Shown here: piece after piece, positions 34,134-43,874 of the stretch
Position numbering within the stretch: position 1 is the stretch's first letter
Layout: each line of letters starts with the position of its first letter
From: an uncultured Collinsella sp.
GTDB taxonomy: Bacteria > Actinomycetota > Coriobacteriia > Coriobacteriales > Coriobacteriaceae
DNA length: 64,000 bases
NCBI GenBank assembly: GCA_902491565.1
Contig: CABUIE010000008.1
Coordinates: forward strand, 23,774 to 87,773
Direction of reading: 5' to 3'
Position numbers and translations under genes: made by a program
The notes under the pieces: generated by a model
Database searches by the model: none
What the model was told of the DNA's origin: nothing
Seen by the model: the letters and a program-made list of their open reading frames with translations, nothing else

Positions 34134-35876
34134 CTACATACGCCCCAATTCGCCCACGATATGGCCCACGCGGTCCTCGGGCTCCTTGACCTCGACGCCG
34201 TTGTAGCGGAAGAACCGCGCCGGGTCGTGCATCAGGTCCTCGAGCGGCACCAGCACAAAATCGCGTTCGCCGATCAGCGGATGCGGCAGGCGCAGCTTTT
34301 TGCCGCCGTGGGTCTCGCCGTCCATCCACAGCAGGTCCAGGTCGATGGTGCGCGGGCCGTTGGCCTTGGCCTTTTTGGAGCGGTCGCGCCCCAGCTCGGC
34401 CTCGATCTTCATAAGCTCGTCGAGCAGCACCAACGGCGCCAGCTCGGTCTTAATCTCGATGACGGCGTTGGCAAACGCGTCCTGGCGCGTCTCGTAGGCA
34501 GGCTCGCTCTCGTAGATCTTGGAGGAGTTGGACACGCAGGTGAGCGGAATCTCGGCGATCATCTCGCGTGCAGCGCGGATGTTGTCGCAGCGATGCCCCA
34601 GGTTGGAGCCCACAGCCACAAACGCGCGGCGCGGCTGCGGCTTGGCAACCGCCCAGTAACCGTTCAGGAACTGCGCAAAACCCGCGGCGTCGTGCACGCG
34701 CACGATGTTGGCACCGGCCTGGATGGCGCCCAGGCACACGCCAAACGTAGCGGCATCGCGCTCGGCGGCCTCGGTCACACCCGAGACGGCGCCCACAAAG
34801 CGCTTGCGCGACACGGCGCACATGAGCGGATAGCCCAGTGACGCCATCTTGGCAGTCTCGCGCTGGATGACGATGTCCTCGTTAGCCGACTTACCAAAGC
34901 CCGGGCCAGGATCAATGCAGATGCGGTCGCGCGACACGCCGGCATGGATGAGCGTGCGGGCCTGGTCGGACAGAAAGCCCATGACACGGCGCATGATGGG
35001 CGCCGAATCGGGCAGGGTGAAGCGGCGGAGCTGCGAGGTGGGCACGTAGGCTTCCTCGCGGCGGGCGCTGCGGCGCATCATGGCGGCCAGGCGGTCATTG
35101 GACTCCGATGCGGCCTCGGTGGCTGCGGGAGTGGCCTCGGGCGCGGGCGCGACGGTCTCGGCGGCAGTAGCCTGCTCGGCGGCCGGCGTCTCCTGCTCGC
35201 TTGAAGGCTCGGACGTGGGCTCCGGTTCACCAAACGGCAACGAGGGCTGCACCACGCCGCCCGGAAGCTTGGCCTCCGGCTTAGGCTCGCCCAGCAACTT
35301 GCCGCGACGGCGGCGAGCCGGCTTCTCGGCCTCACGCGCGGCCTCGGCAGCCGCCTCGCGCGCCTTCTCGGCAACAAACGCCGCTGCCGAGGTATCGAGC
35401 TGCACCGTTGCGTGTGTGCGTGCGGGCGCGGCGACCTCGCCGGCATGCATCACGATGACGCCGCAGGTGCTCGTCTTAACAAACTCGACCATCTTGGGAT
35501 CGGTGAAGCCGGTCACGTCATTGACGATCGAGGCGCCGCAGCGCACGGCCGCCTTGGCAACCGCCACATGACGCGTGTCGATCGAGACGATGGCGCCCTC
35601 CTTGGCCAGCGCGCGCACCACGGGCAGCACGCGGCGAGCCTCCTCGTCGGGGTTGACCGGGGTAAAACCGGGGCGCGTGGACTCGCCGCCCACGTCGATG
35701 ATGTCGGCGCCGGCGTCGAGCATCGCCAGGCCGTACTCGATGGCGGCATCGGGGTCGAAGTGCTCCCCGCCATCGCTAAACGAATCGGGCGTCACGTTGA
35801 GGACGCCCATGATGCGCGGACGGTCAAAGCTGAGCTCGTACTTTCCGCACCGCCATGTCTTGCTGTCGTTCGCCAT
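34134..35876 (-). CDS. folP-folK: Fused dihydropteroate synthase and HPPK with internal disordered insert
   Basis: A 580-residue bifunctional folate enzyme. The dihydropteroate synthase domain spans 1-415 (GVLNVTPDSFSDGG, DVGGESTRPG, IVNDVTG, IDPGPGFGK and SRKRF). The hydroxymethyl-dihydropterin pyrophosphokinase domain is 417-580 (FVAVGSNLGHR, GPRTIDLDLLWMDG and PHPLIGERDFVL). Between about 150 and 293 the DHPS barrel is interrupted by an Ala/Pro/Glu-rich, low-complexity stretch with a basic ARRRRGK patch. The usual MHMxGxPxxMQ loop there reads VMHAGEVAAPARTHA. AGGAGG lies six bases before the ATG. It catalyses two consecutive steps of folate synthesis in reverse gene order. Confidence 0.93.
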   Translation of the reverse strand: MANDSKTWRCGKYELSFDRPRIMGVLNVTPDSFSDGGEHFDPDAAIEYGLAMLDAGADIIDVGGESTRPGFTPVNPDEEARRVLPVVRALAKEGAIVSIDTRHVAVAKAAVRCGASIVNDVTGFTDPKMVEFVKTSTCGVIVMHAGEVAAPARTHATVQLDTSAAAFVAEKAREAAAEAAREAEKPARRRRGKLLGEPKPEAKLPGGVVQPSLPFGEPEPTSEPSSEQETPAAEQATAAETVAPAPEATPAATEAASESNDRLAAMMRRSARREEAYVPTSQLRRFTLPDSAPIMRRVMGFLSDQARTLIHAGVSRDRICIDPGPGFGKSANEDIVIQRETAKMASLGYPLMCAVSRKRFVGAVSGVTEAAERDAATFGVCLGAIQAGANIVRVHDAAGFAQFLNGYWAVAKPQPRRAFVAVGSNLGHRCDNIRAAREMIAEIPLTCVSNSSKIYESEPAYETRQDAFANAVIEIKTELAPLVLLDELMKIEAELGRDRSKKAKANGPRTIDLDLLWMDGETHGGKKLRLPHPLIGERDFVLVPLEDLMHDPARFFRYNGVEVKEPEDRVGHIVGELGRM

Positions 35877-35971
35877 GAACATCCTCCTAAAATGCCCACG
35901 CCGCCGAGCCTGGGGAGCTGGCGGCGGGGTCGCTTTGCACTCAGTCTTTCTATTGTATCCGCGCGCGCGGG

Positions 35972-36724
35972 CTAGAACGCAAACGCGGCCGCGATGTCGC
36001 AAGAAATCAGCAGGTCGGCATTTGCATCCTGATCGGTGGGAGCAAGATTGCAAATGGCCAGCGTATCGCCGGTAAAGTAACGCGTAAGGCCCGCCGCCGG
36101 ATACACCACGAGCGAGGTCCCGCCCACAATGAGGGCATCGGCCGCGGCGATGGCGGCAACGGCGCCGGTCAGCACGTGCTCATCGAGCGGCTCCTCGTAG
36201 AGCACCACATCGGGCTTAATGCGCCCGCCACACGCGGGGCACACGGGCACGCCCGCGGCGTCCTCGTGCTCGCGCGAGCAAATCCACTCGGCGCTATAGA
36301 CCGCGCCGCACGACTGGCAAATGTTGCGATGGACCGATCCGTGCAGCTCGAACACGCGCTGTGAGCCGGCCATCTGATGCAGGCCGTCAATGTTTTGCGT
36401 CACCACGGCATTTAGCTTGCCGGCGCGCTCCAGCTCGGCCAGCTTGGTGTGGCAGCGGTTGGGCTTGGCGCCAAGCGCGATCATCTTGGTGCGGTAGAAG
36501 TCGAAGAACTCGGCCGGGTGCACCTCGTAAAAGCTATGCGAGAGCATGGTCTCGGGCGGGTAGGCAAACTGTTGGTGATATAGGCCGTCCACGCTGCGGA
36601 AATCGGGGATGCCACTCGCCGTGGAAACGCCCGCGCCGCCAAAGAAGACCACGCGCTTGTGGGTGCCAAACAGCTCCGCCAGCGCGGCGGAGGCCTGTTT
36701 GGAGTCCGTTATCGCCTGCGTCAT
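35972..36724 (-). CDS. cobB: SIR2-family NAD-dependent protein deacylase
   Basis: A 250-residue sirtuin that removes acyl groups from lysine using NAD. Motifs: FFGGAGVSTASGIPDFRS (NAD site), TQNIDGLH, catalytic His128 in FELHGS, and a four-cysteine zinc site (Cys136 and Cys139, then CPACGG). GAAG-type Ala33 and the length fit class U/M bacterial sirtuins. GGAGG lies six bases before the ATG at 36724. It is 95 bases upstream of folP-folK and may be co-transcribed. Confidence 0.95.
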   Translation of the reverse strand: MTQAITDSKQASAALAELFGTHKRVVFFGGAGVSTASGIPDFRSVDGLYHQQFAYPPETMLSHSFYEVHPAEFFDFYRTKMIALGAKPNRCHTKLAELERAGKLNAVVTQNIDGLHQMAGSQRVFELHGSVHRNICQSCGAVYSAEWICSREHEDAAGVPVCPACGGRIKPDVVLYEEPLDEHVLTGAVAAIAAADALIVGGTSLVVYPAAGLTRYFTGDTLAICNLAPTDQDANADLLISCDIAAAFAF

Positions 36725-36837
36725 ATGAGTCCTCCGTCCGTGTCTCCGGGACGGCGGCGTTCGCACTATCACTCGCGGACTCCGCCCCGCTCTTGTTGCG
36801 TTAATCTTAAGCCTGCCAACCCCGTCGAAAGGACACC

Positions 36838-37656
36838 ATGCCTCAGACTTACACCTTTGCCTCGTGGAACGTTAACGGCCTGCGCGCCGTGCTCAAAAAG
36901 GACCCGAGCTTTATTCAGATCGCGCAAGAACTCGACGTCGACATCTTGGCGCTGCAGGAGACCAAGCTGCAAGAGGGCCAGGTCGATATTGACCTGTCCG
37001 GCTATCACCAAACCTGGAGCTACGCCGAGCGTAAAGGCTATTCGGGCACTGCGGTCTTTAGCCGCCAGGAACCGCTGCGCGTGCTGCACGCCGACGCGCT
37101 GCTACCCTACGCCGGCGAGGGCGAGGCCGCCGAGCTCGTTGCCCAAGCCGCAACCGAGGGCCGCGTCTGCGCGCTGGAGTTCGACAAGTTCTGGTTTGTG
37201 GATGTCTACACTCCCAACGCGCAAAACGAACTCGCCCGCATCGACGTGCGCATGGCCTGGGACGATGCCTACCGCGACTTTTTGAGCGCGCTCGAGCGCG
37301 AGACCGGCAAACCCGTCGTGACCTGCGGCGACTTTAACGTTGCGCACGAGGAGATCGACCTTAAGAACCCCAAGTCCAACCGCGGCAACGCAGGCTTTTC
37401 GGACGAGGAGCGCGGCAAGTTTACCGAGCTGCTCGACGCCGGCTTTACCGATACCTGGCGCTCGGCAAATCCGGACGTCGAGGGCGTCTACAGCTGGTGG
37501 AGCTATCGCTTTAATGCCCGCAAGAACAACGCCGGCTGGCGCATCGACTACTTCCTGGTAAGCGACGCAATCGCCGCCAACGTTCGCGACACCGGTATCC
37601 GTGGCGACATCTTTGGCAGCGACCACTGCCCCGTCACCCTCACACTAGAGCTCTAG
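36838..37656 (+). CDS. xth: Exodeoxyribonuclease III
   Basis: A 272-residue AP endonuclease/3'-5' exonuclease for base-excision repair. Motifs of the family: SWNVNGLRA (N-terminal Asn), ILALQETKLQ (metal Glu), VYTPNAQNE, GDFNVAHEEIDL (Asp/Asn) and C-terminal FGSDHCPVTL (catalytic Asp-His). GAAAGGAC precedes the ATG. It is divergent from cobB across 113 bases. Confidence 0.96.
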   Translation: MPQTYTFASWNVNGLRAVLKKDPSFIQIAQELDVDILALQETKLQEGQVDIDLSGYHQTWSYAERKGYSGTAVFSRQEPLRVLHADALLPYAGEGEAAELVAQAATEGRVCALEFDKFWFVDVYTPNAQNELARIDVRMAWDDAYRDFLSALERETGKPVVTCGDFNVAHEEIDLKNPKSNRGNAGFSDEERGKFTELLDAGFTDTWRSANPDVEGVYSWWSYRFNARKNNAGWRIDYFLVSDAIAANVRDTGIRGDIFGSDHCPVTLTLEL

Positions 37657-37719
37657 CCCCAAGTAATTCCTGGGAGGACAGAGGAAAACAGATCATGTGA
37701 CCCCTCTCCCCCTATAAGG

Positions 37720-37780
37720 TGCGGTGGAATAGTTCCTGTTTGGGCAGCAAATAGCCAAAAACGAGAACTATTCCACCGCA
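37720..37780. repeat. Perfect 16-bp intergenic hairpin
   Basis: TGCGGTGGAATAGTTC (37720-37735) pairs with GAACTATTCCACCGCA (37765-37780) around a 29-base loop. It lies between convergent genes and lacks a T tract. Confidence 0.75.
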
Positions 37781-37805
37781 AGTTCGTGAGGAAACGCGAA
37801 ATGCC

Positions 37806-38519
37806 TTACAGCCCGTATTTCACGACGACACGGTTAATGCGACGGCACCAGGGCTTGTACAAGGCGGCCAAAAACACGCAGGTCGCGAGTCCGTGCGTGA
37901 TATCGAACGGCACGGCGGTGGCAAGACGTGCCACGGCACCTGCCCAAGTAAGCGGCTGTACAAAACCAATGATGTCGTAGGCGTTGATCACAACGCCGTA
38001 CAGCAAACCCGAAGCAAAGCCGTAGGTCAGCAGCGCCGGCATACGCACGGTGCCATCGGCGCGGTCGAATGCACCCGCATACGCCAGCGCACCGCCAACG
38101 TATCCCACGAGCCCCCAGGCATACATCTGCCACGGCGTCCACATGCCCTGCCCAAAAAAGAAATTGCTGGTCAGCGCCGCCAACGCACCGACCATAAAGC
38201 CGTTACGACGACCGAGTGTCGCCCCGGCGATAATGGCGATGGCACTCACGGGTTTAAAGTCGGGAATGGGTCCAAACAGGATGCGCCCCGCCGCCGCCAG
38301 CGCCGCCAGCACCAGCGTGGGCATAATCTGACGCAGGCCTGGACGCGATGCCTCATAGCCCGCAAAGAACAGCGCAAGCACCAACGCCACCACAACCAGC
38401 ATGGCCAACGCTGCCTGCTCAACACCCGCCAGCAACGCGGCAGCCATCACCGCCGGCACCGCCAACAACAGCGGGATCTCCAGTTTTGCAAGCAAACGCG
38501 AGAAACGACAGTCCGTCAT
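37806..38519 (-). CDS. ECF transporter substrate-binding (S) component
   Basis: A 237-residue membrane protein with about six hydrophobic segments. FKPVSAIAIIAGATLGRRNG and FFGQGMWTPWQMYAWGLVGY are typical of the S components of the ECF family. It binds the vitamin or metal in the membrane and docks on the EcfT-EcfA core encoded by the two upstream genes. The second motif recalls CbrT-like cobalamin S components, but the substrate is not proven. The ATG at 38519 overlaps nothing and follows the EcfA stop by four bases. Confidence 0.88.
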   Translation of the reverse strand: MTDCRFSRLLAKLEIPLLLAVPAVMAAALLAGVEQAALAMLVVVALVLALFFAGYEASRPGLRQIMPTLVLAALAAAGRILFGPIPDFKPVSAIAIIAGATLGRRNGFMVGALAALTSNFFFGQGMWTPWQMYAWGLVGYVGGALAYAGAFDRADGTVRMPALLTYGFASGLLYGVVINAYDIIGFVQPLTWAGAVARLATAVPFDITHGLATCVFLAALYKPWCRRINRVVVKYGL

Positions 38520-38523
38520 CCCA

Positions 38524-40167
38524 TCACGCCCTATAGAACACGTTGTCGGCAAAGAAGTCGGCCGGGGACTCCATGCAGGCAATCTCGCCGTCAAACATCA
38601 TGGCGACGTCGTCGGCTACCTGCTCGGCAAAGTCCAAATCGTGCGTAGCCATGATGACGGTGCCGCCAGCCTTCGCATGGTCACGCAGGGCGCGGGCGAT
38701 GGTGCGGCGACTCTCCAGGTCCAAGCCCTTCGTGGGCTCGTCAAGCAGCAGCAGCTCGGGGCCGATCAGCAGCAGCTTTGCCAGTGCGAGCAGCTGGCGC
38801 TGTCCGCCCGAGAGGTCGTAGGGGTGGCGCGTCTCCAGGCCGTCCAGCCCCAAGCTCGCCGCGCGCTCCCGCGCCACGGTCTCGTCATATCCGCAGGCTG
38901 AAGCCCATTCCATCAGCTCGTCGCACACCGTCTCGGCAACCAGCAATGCTTTGGGATTCTGAGGCAGCAACGCCGCCGAGGCCGCTCCGCGCACCATGCG
39001 GCCGCGCTGCAGCTTGGCGGTCTTCGCCAGCACCGAGAGCATCGTCGACTTACCGCATCCGTTGCCGCCCACGATCGCATGCACCGCACCGGCCGAAAAC
39101 GACGCATCGAGCCCACGCAACACCCAGCCGGACGCTCGATCGTAGCGAAACCAACCTTCCGACAGGGTGGTAGCCGACCCAGCGTGCATTTTTTGGAGTA
39201 TTCTGCTTCCATCCGTGCGCGAGAAGGCTTCCAAGCCGTTCTCGAGCGACGTTTGCGCCACAAATTCGGACGATTTGTCCAATTCCAAACTTTTTTTCGC
39301 GCTCGATACGCCCCCGGGCGGCTCCAGAGAGCCCAAATTGTCCTCACGCCTGCTGAATACTCCGTTTTTTGCACATCGGATGGCACCCCACCCCAACGTG
39401 TCATCGGAAAACAGCGATTCTCGGCGTCCCAAAGATGCCATATCCGCCGCCTCGTGCACGCGGCCATCCTCAATCCGGTACGCACACGTCGCGTATTCGA
39501 GCATTGGGCGCGGCTGATGCGTCGCCACAACAACCGTGCAGCCCAGCTCGCGATTCACACGAAACAGCGCGTGCAGGAAATTCTTCTCGGCAACGGGATC
39601 GAGCTGAGACGTGGGCTCGTCGAGCAGCAGCACGTGCGGGCGCAGCGCCAGAGCGGCCGCCAACGACAGCAACTGTTTGCGACCACCCGAAAGCGTGTCA
39701 GTATCGCGGTGAAGCCAATCTTCCAGCCCAAAGAAATAGCTGGTCTCAGCTACGCGACGGCGCATCTCATCACGTGCTAGCCCCAAGTTTTCCAGGCCAA
39801 ACGCCATCTCGTGCCACACGGTTTCGCACACGATCTGGTTCTCGGGATCCTGGAACACATAGCCCACGCGCTCCGCCGATGCCCGCACGTCCATGTCGGC
39901 AACGTTCTCGCCCAGCACGCTCAGTTCGCCAGTGCGCTCGCCCGCCGGAGCGATCTCGGGCTTGAGCAGCGACAGCAGCGTCGACTTACCCGATCCGGTA
40001 CCGCCAACAAGCAGCGCAAATGCACCTTGGGGAACAGACCAGTCGAGCCCCTCGAGCACCGCAGCATCAGCATCGGGGTAGGCAAAGCTCAGGCTCCGCA
40101 CCTCAATCGCCGGCATATCCGGGCCGCACGCAGCGCCCGACACCGGGCCCCTGTCCAACCGAGCCAT
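38524..40167 (-). CDS. ECF transporter ATPase, two ABC domains fused
   Basis: A 547-residue protein with two ATPase domains, equivalent to EcfA1 and EcfA2 in one chain. Domain 1 (about 10-240): Walker A VGGTGSGKST, signature LSGGRKQLLSLA, Walker B VLLLDEPTSQLDP. Domain 2 (about 345-547): GGNGCGKST, LSGGQRQLLALA, LLLLDEPTKGLD. A linker of about 100 residues rich in Ser/Arg separates them. The start overlaps the EcfT stop by ATGA. It powers uptake by the S component downstream. Confidence 0.95.
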   Translation of the reverse strand: MARLDRGPVSGAACGPDMPAIEVRSLSFAYPDADAAVLEGLDWSVPQGAFALLVGGTGSGKSTLLSLLKPEIAPAGERTGELSVLGENVADMDVRASAERVGYVFQDPENQIVCETVWHEMAFGLENLGLARDEMRRRVAETSYFFGLEDWLHRDTDTLSGGRKQLLSLAAALALRPHVLLLDEPTSQLDPVAEKNFLHALFRVNRELGCTVVVATHQPRPMLEYATCAYRIEDGRVHEAADMASLGRRESLFSDDTLGWGAIRCAKNGVFSRREDNLGSLEPPGGVSSAKKSLELDKSSEFVAQTSLENGLEAFSRTDGSRILQKMHAGSATTLSEGWFRYDRASGWVLRGLDASFSAGAVHAIVGGNGCGKSTMLSVLAKTAKLQRGRMVRGAASAALLPQNPKALLVAETVCDELMEWASACGYDETVARERAASLGLDGLETRHPYDLSGGQRQLLALAKLLLIGPELLLLDEPTKGLDLESRRTIARALRDHAKAGGTVIMATHDLDFAEQVADDVAMMFDGEIACMESPADFFADNVFYRA

Positions 40168-41060
40168 CAGCCAAACCTCTTCTCATCAATCGCGTGCAAC
40201 GCGCAAGGCAACACCATCCAGGCGGCGTACACGACATAGCCTGGCCACGGCGCCGGAGCCGAGAGCTGCGGATAAAACGAATACTGCGTCGTCGCGGTCC
40301 ACGCCACCGCCACCGCGGCAGCGCCAAACAGTACGAGCCCGGCCAGCGCGGCAACGTCACTGCGCCCCAGCCGATACCGCGCATACGTCGTACGACGCGT
40401 CGCGGCACCCCACCCGCGCGAGCGCATCGCGTCCGCGCGCTCCAGCGAATCTTCCATGCCCCAGCCCATCAACACACTCGATGCCCGCAAGCGCGAGCGC
40501 ACGGGGTCGGCCGGCGCACGCCCCGGTACATCAATCGCGTCCTGCACCGCCAGCACCGTGCGGCCGCGGCACAAAAACTGTGGGATAAGCCGCATGCACA
40601 TCGAGATCATAAGCGCGATCACCGGCGCGGCGTTGCCTAACAGTGCGAGCACCTTGTCGTATTCGAGCATCGACGCCGCGGCCTCAAACCACAGCACGCT
40701 CGCCACAAACAGCCCGCCCATGCACAGGCCATATACCATGCTCTCCAGATACACCGCGCGCATACCAATACGGAACAGCTCCGTCGAGCCCGAGACGCTA
40801 AACAGCGGATTGACCAGCGCGATAATCAAAATCACCGGCAGCTGCCAGCGAAGCGCCCCCAACGTGCGCGCAGCACCGCGCGTCGCAAGCCCGTACGCCA
40901 GCCCGCCCGCAAGCGACAGCGCGATCAGCACCGGCTGCATCGAGAACATGGTGAGCCCCAGCGTCAGCACTATATAGAGTGCCGGCACAGCCGGATGCGA
41001 CATCGAGAATGCCGCGACGGGCTCGCCGCCAAACTCCTCTTGTATGTTGTCCACGGGCAC
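40167..41060 (-). CDS. ECF transporter T component (EcfT)
   Basis: A 297-residue membrane protein that couples the ATPase to the S component. About five to six hydrophobic segments run from residue 25. The coupling motif near the C terminus is ADAMRSRGWG, the Ala-Arg-Gly type signature of CbiQ/EcfT. I chose the GTG at 41060, which has GAGGGG seven bases upstream; a longer frame to 41225 would add a basic N terminus without family features. Confidence 0.88.
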   Translation of the reverse strand: MPVDNIQEEFGGEPVAAFSMSHPAVPALYIVLTLGLTMFSMQPVLIALSLAGGLAYGLATRGAARTLGALRWQLPVILIIALVNPLFSVSGSTELFRIGMRAVYLESMVYGLCMGGLFVASVLWFEAAASMLEYDKVLALLGNAAPVIALMISMCMRLIPQFLCRGRTVLAVQDAIDVPGRAPADPVRSRLRASSVLMGWGMEDSLERADAMRSRGWGAATRRTTYARYRLGRSDVAALAGLVLFGAAAVAVAWTATTQYSFYPQLSAPAPWPGYVVYAAWMVLPCALHAIDEKRFG

Positions 41061-41253
41061 CCCCGTCCCCTCGCTCAAACGGCAGCTCCGCAGCACCGCC
41101 AACGCCGCACGCAAGCAGCGCAAACGCCACGCCGGCGGCGCAAGCCTCAACCGCCGCAAACCAATCGCTACGCGCTCAACATATGCCTGCGGTATCATAT
41201 TGCGCCGTGTATCGTTTCCAAACACACGTCTCTATAACGTAACAGGAGATCAC

Positions 41254-42666
41254 ATGGACGCAACCGCAATTATCCTCGCTGCCGGCGAGGGCACCCGCAT
41301 GAAGTCGAACCACTGCAAGGTTTCGCACAAGATCCTGGGCAAGCCTATGGTCCAGTGGATCGTCGACGCCACCATCAAGGCCGGCTGCAGCCGCGTCGTG
41401 GTCGTCATCGGCAGCCACGCCGACGAGATGCGCGCCCTCATCGACGGCGCCTACGCCAGCAGCGCCACCAAGGTCGAGTGCGTCGAGCAGACCGAGCGCC
41501 TGGGCACCGGTCACGCCGTGAAGGTCGCGCTCGAGGCCTGCGGCATCACGCAAGGCCCCGTCGTCGTGCTCAACGGCGACCTGCCGCTCATCACCGCCGA
41601 CACCGTCGCCAAGTTCGCACAGACCGTCGCTACCGGCGAGCTCGCCTGCACCGTCATGACCATGACCCCGCCCGACCCCTTCGGCTACGGCCGCATCAAG
41701 CTGGGCGCCGACGGCCAGATCGAGCGCATCATCGAGCAGAAGGACTGCACGCCCGAGCAGGCCGCCACGCTGCTGGAGTGCAACGCCGGCTGCTACGCCT
41801 TCGACGGCGCGCAGCTTGCCGCCCACATTAACGAGATCGGCAACGACAACGCGCAATCCGAGTACTACCTGCCCGACATGCTCGAAATCCTCAAGGGTCA
41901 CGGCCAGGCAGTCTCCATCTTCCACTGCGACGACTACCGCGACGGCCTGGGCGTCAACAGCCGCATCCAGCTCGCGCAGCTCACCGCCATCGCGCGCGAC
42001 CGCATCAACGAGCACTGGATGGCCGAGGGCGTTACCTTCATCGACCCCACGCAGGCCTGGATCGGCCCCGATGCCGTCATCGGCCGCGACACCATCGTGT
42101 GGCCGCAGACGCATCTGATCGGTCACGTCACCGTGGGCGAGGAGTGCCAGCTCGGCCCCAACAGTCGCCTCACCGACACCACCGTCGGCAGCGGCTGCAC
42201 CATCGATGAGACCATCGCCATCGAGGCCGTCATCGAGAACGGCGTCGACTGCGGCCCGCGCGCCTACCTGCGCCCGGGCACCCACATGCTCGACGGCTCC
42301 AAGGCCGGCACGCACGTGGAGATCAAGAAGTCCACGATCGGCGAGGGTTCCAAGGTGCCCCACCTGTCCTACATCGGCGACACCACCATGGGCTCCGGCG
42401 TCAACGTGGGCGCGGGCTCCATCACCTGCAACTACGACGGCGTCCACAAGCACAAGACCGTCATCGGCAAGGATGCCTTCATCGGTTCCGACACCATGAT
42501 GGTCGCGCCCGCCCAGATTGGCGACGGTGCGCTCGTGGCCGCCGGCTCCGTCATCACCGAGCCGGTTCCGGCCGACGCACTCGGTCTGGGCCGCGCCCGT
42601 CAGGTAAATATTGAGGGCTGGGCCGCCGATTATCGCCGCCGTCTGCACGAGGACGACGAGGCATAA
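41254..42666 (+). CDS. glmU: Bifunctional GlcNAc-1-P uridyltransferase/acetyltransferase
   Basis: A 470-residue enzyme making UDP-GlcNAc for peptidoglycan. The N-terminal pyrophosphorylase (1-230) has LAAGEGTRMKS, GTGHAVKVA and VLNGDLPLI. The C-terminal left-handed beta-helix (about 255-460) carries hexapeptide repeats and the acetyl-CoA region GAGSITCNYDG, followed by HKTVIGKDAFIGSDTMMVAP. AGGAG lies five bases before the ATG. An intrinsic terminator follows. Confidence 0.97.
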   Translation: MDATAIILAAGEGTRMKSNHCKVSHKILGKPMVQWIVDATIKAGCSRVVVVIGSHADEMRALIDGAYASSATKVECVEQTERLGTGHAVKVALEACGITQGPVVVLNGDLPLITADTVAKFAQTVATGELACTVMTMTPPDPFGYGRIKLGADGQIERIIEQKDCTPEQAATLLECNAGCYAFDGAQLAAHINEIGNDNAQSEYYLPDMLEILKGHGQAVSIFHCDDYRDGLGVNSRIQLAQLTAIARDRINEHWMAEGVTFIDPTQAWIGPDAVIGRDTIVWPQTHLIGHVTVGEECQLGPNSRLTDTTVGSGCTIDETIAIEAVIENGVDCGPRAYLRPGTHMLDGSKAGTHVEIKKSTIGEGSKVPHLSYIGDTTMGSGVNVGAGSITCNYDGVHKHKTVIGKDAFIGSDTMMVAPAQIGDGALVAAGSVITEPVPADALGLGRARQVNIEGWAADYRRRLHEDDEA

Positions 42667-42682
42667 CGCTTTACCAAGCACA

Positions 42683-42715
42683 AAAGGAGCTGTTCCATGG
42701 GGACGGCTCCTTTTT
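42683..42715 (+). terminator. Terminator of glmU
   Basis: AAAGGAGC pairs with GCTCCTTT around a 14-base loop, followed by TTTTT, 17 bases past the stop. Confidence 0.85.
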
Positions 42716-42858
42716 CTATCGTGACCTGCGCGACCGGATGAGTGGTCGGTTCGTGTCCGTTGACGGTAAAGACGTTATCAAGACTCGATAAACCCCGCCG
42801 CACGGTTACAATGCAAAAAGGCATCTATATGGCATTCGATGTATAAAGGAGAAGGGTA

Positions 42859-43845
42859 ATGCCGATTAATGATCCCGAGAAGTCGGAGAATATGCGCAAG
42901 TCCATCCGCGTGTATTCCGGTTCCTCCAACCGTCCCCTCGCTCAGAAGATTGCTGAGTACCTTGGGGTCGAGCTTTCGGGCCTTACGCTAAAGCAGTTCG
43001 CCAACGGTGAGATTTACGCCCGCTACGACGAGACCGTCCGCGGCGCCGACGTCTTCCTGATTCAGTCCGTGGCTGGCGGCAACGTCAACGACATGCTCAT
43101 GGAGCTGCTCATCGCCACCGACGCTGCCAAGCGCGCATCCGCCCGCTCCATCACCGCCGTTATCACCCACTACGGCTATGCCCGCCAGGACCGCAAGGCC
43201 GGCCCGCGCGAGCCCATCACCGCCCGCCTCGTCGCCAACCTGCTCGAGCGCGCCGGTGTCGACCGCATCATCACCCTCGACCTGCACCAGGGTCAGATCC
43301 AGGGCTTCTTTGATATCCCGGTTAACCACCTGTCCGCACTGCCGCTGTTTGGCCAGTACTACAACGACATGCACTTCGACACCGACAACCTGGTTGTCGT
43401 CTCCCCCGACGTGGGTCGCGCCAAGGCCGCCAAGAAGCTGTCCGACATGCTCGGCTGCGACCTGGCCATCGCCCACAAGGGCCGTCCGCGCCACAACGCC
43501 GCCGAGGTCATGGGCATCATCGGTGACATCAAGGGCAAGACCTGCGTCATCAACGACGACATGATCGACACCGCTGGCACCCTGTGCGCCAACGTCAAGG
43601 AGCTCAAGGCTATGGGCGCTGGCGACATCTACGTCTGCGCCACCCACGGCATCTTCTCCGGTCCGGCCATCGAGCGCCTGAACGACGCCCCGATCGTCGA
43701 GTGCGTCGTCACCGACGCCATTCCCGTCGAGGTGGGCGGCAAGATCAAGACCATCTCGGTCGCCGAGGAGTTCGCTCAGGCCATCTCCGCCGTTTACCAC
43801 GAGGAGCCCGTCTCCACGCTCGTCGGCGGCGACTTCGCGCTGTAG
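42859..43845 (+). CDS. prs: Ribose-phosphate pyrophosphokinase
   Basis: A 328-residue PRPP synthase supplying purine, pyrimidine, His, Trp and NAD synthesis. Motifs: IRVYSGSSNRPLAQKIAEYL, YARQDRK, catalytic flexible loop, the PRPP-binding VINDDMIDTAGTLC and LDLHQGQIQGFF. The class I family length is about 315. AAGGAGAAGG precedes the ATG. PRPP is the substrate of PurF, encoded later in this window. Confidence 0.97.
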   Translation: MPINDPEKSENMRKSIRVYSGSSNRPLAQKIAEYLGVELSGLTLKQFANGEIYARYDETVRGADVFLIQSVAGGNVNDMLMELLIATDAAKRASARSITAVITHYGYARQDRKAGPREPITARLVANLLERAGVDRIITLDLHQGQIQGFFDIPVNHLSALPLFGQYYNDMHFDTDNLVVVSPDVGRAKAAKKLSDMLGCDLAIAHKGRPRHNAAEVMGIIGDIKGKTCVINDDMIDTAGTLCANVKELKAMGAGDIYVCATHGIFSGPAIERLNDAPIVECVVTDAIPVEVGGKIKTISVAEEFAQAISAVYHEEPVSTLVGGDFAL

Positions 43846-43874
43846 TCGCATCGTCCTTGCAACCCGGCGCATCG

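Noticed and set aside
40167..41225. Longer EcfT start at 41225
   Set aside because: The extra N-terminal residues are basic and lack EcfT features, while the GTG at 41060 has a good ribosome-binding site.
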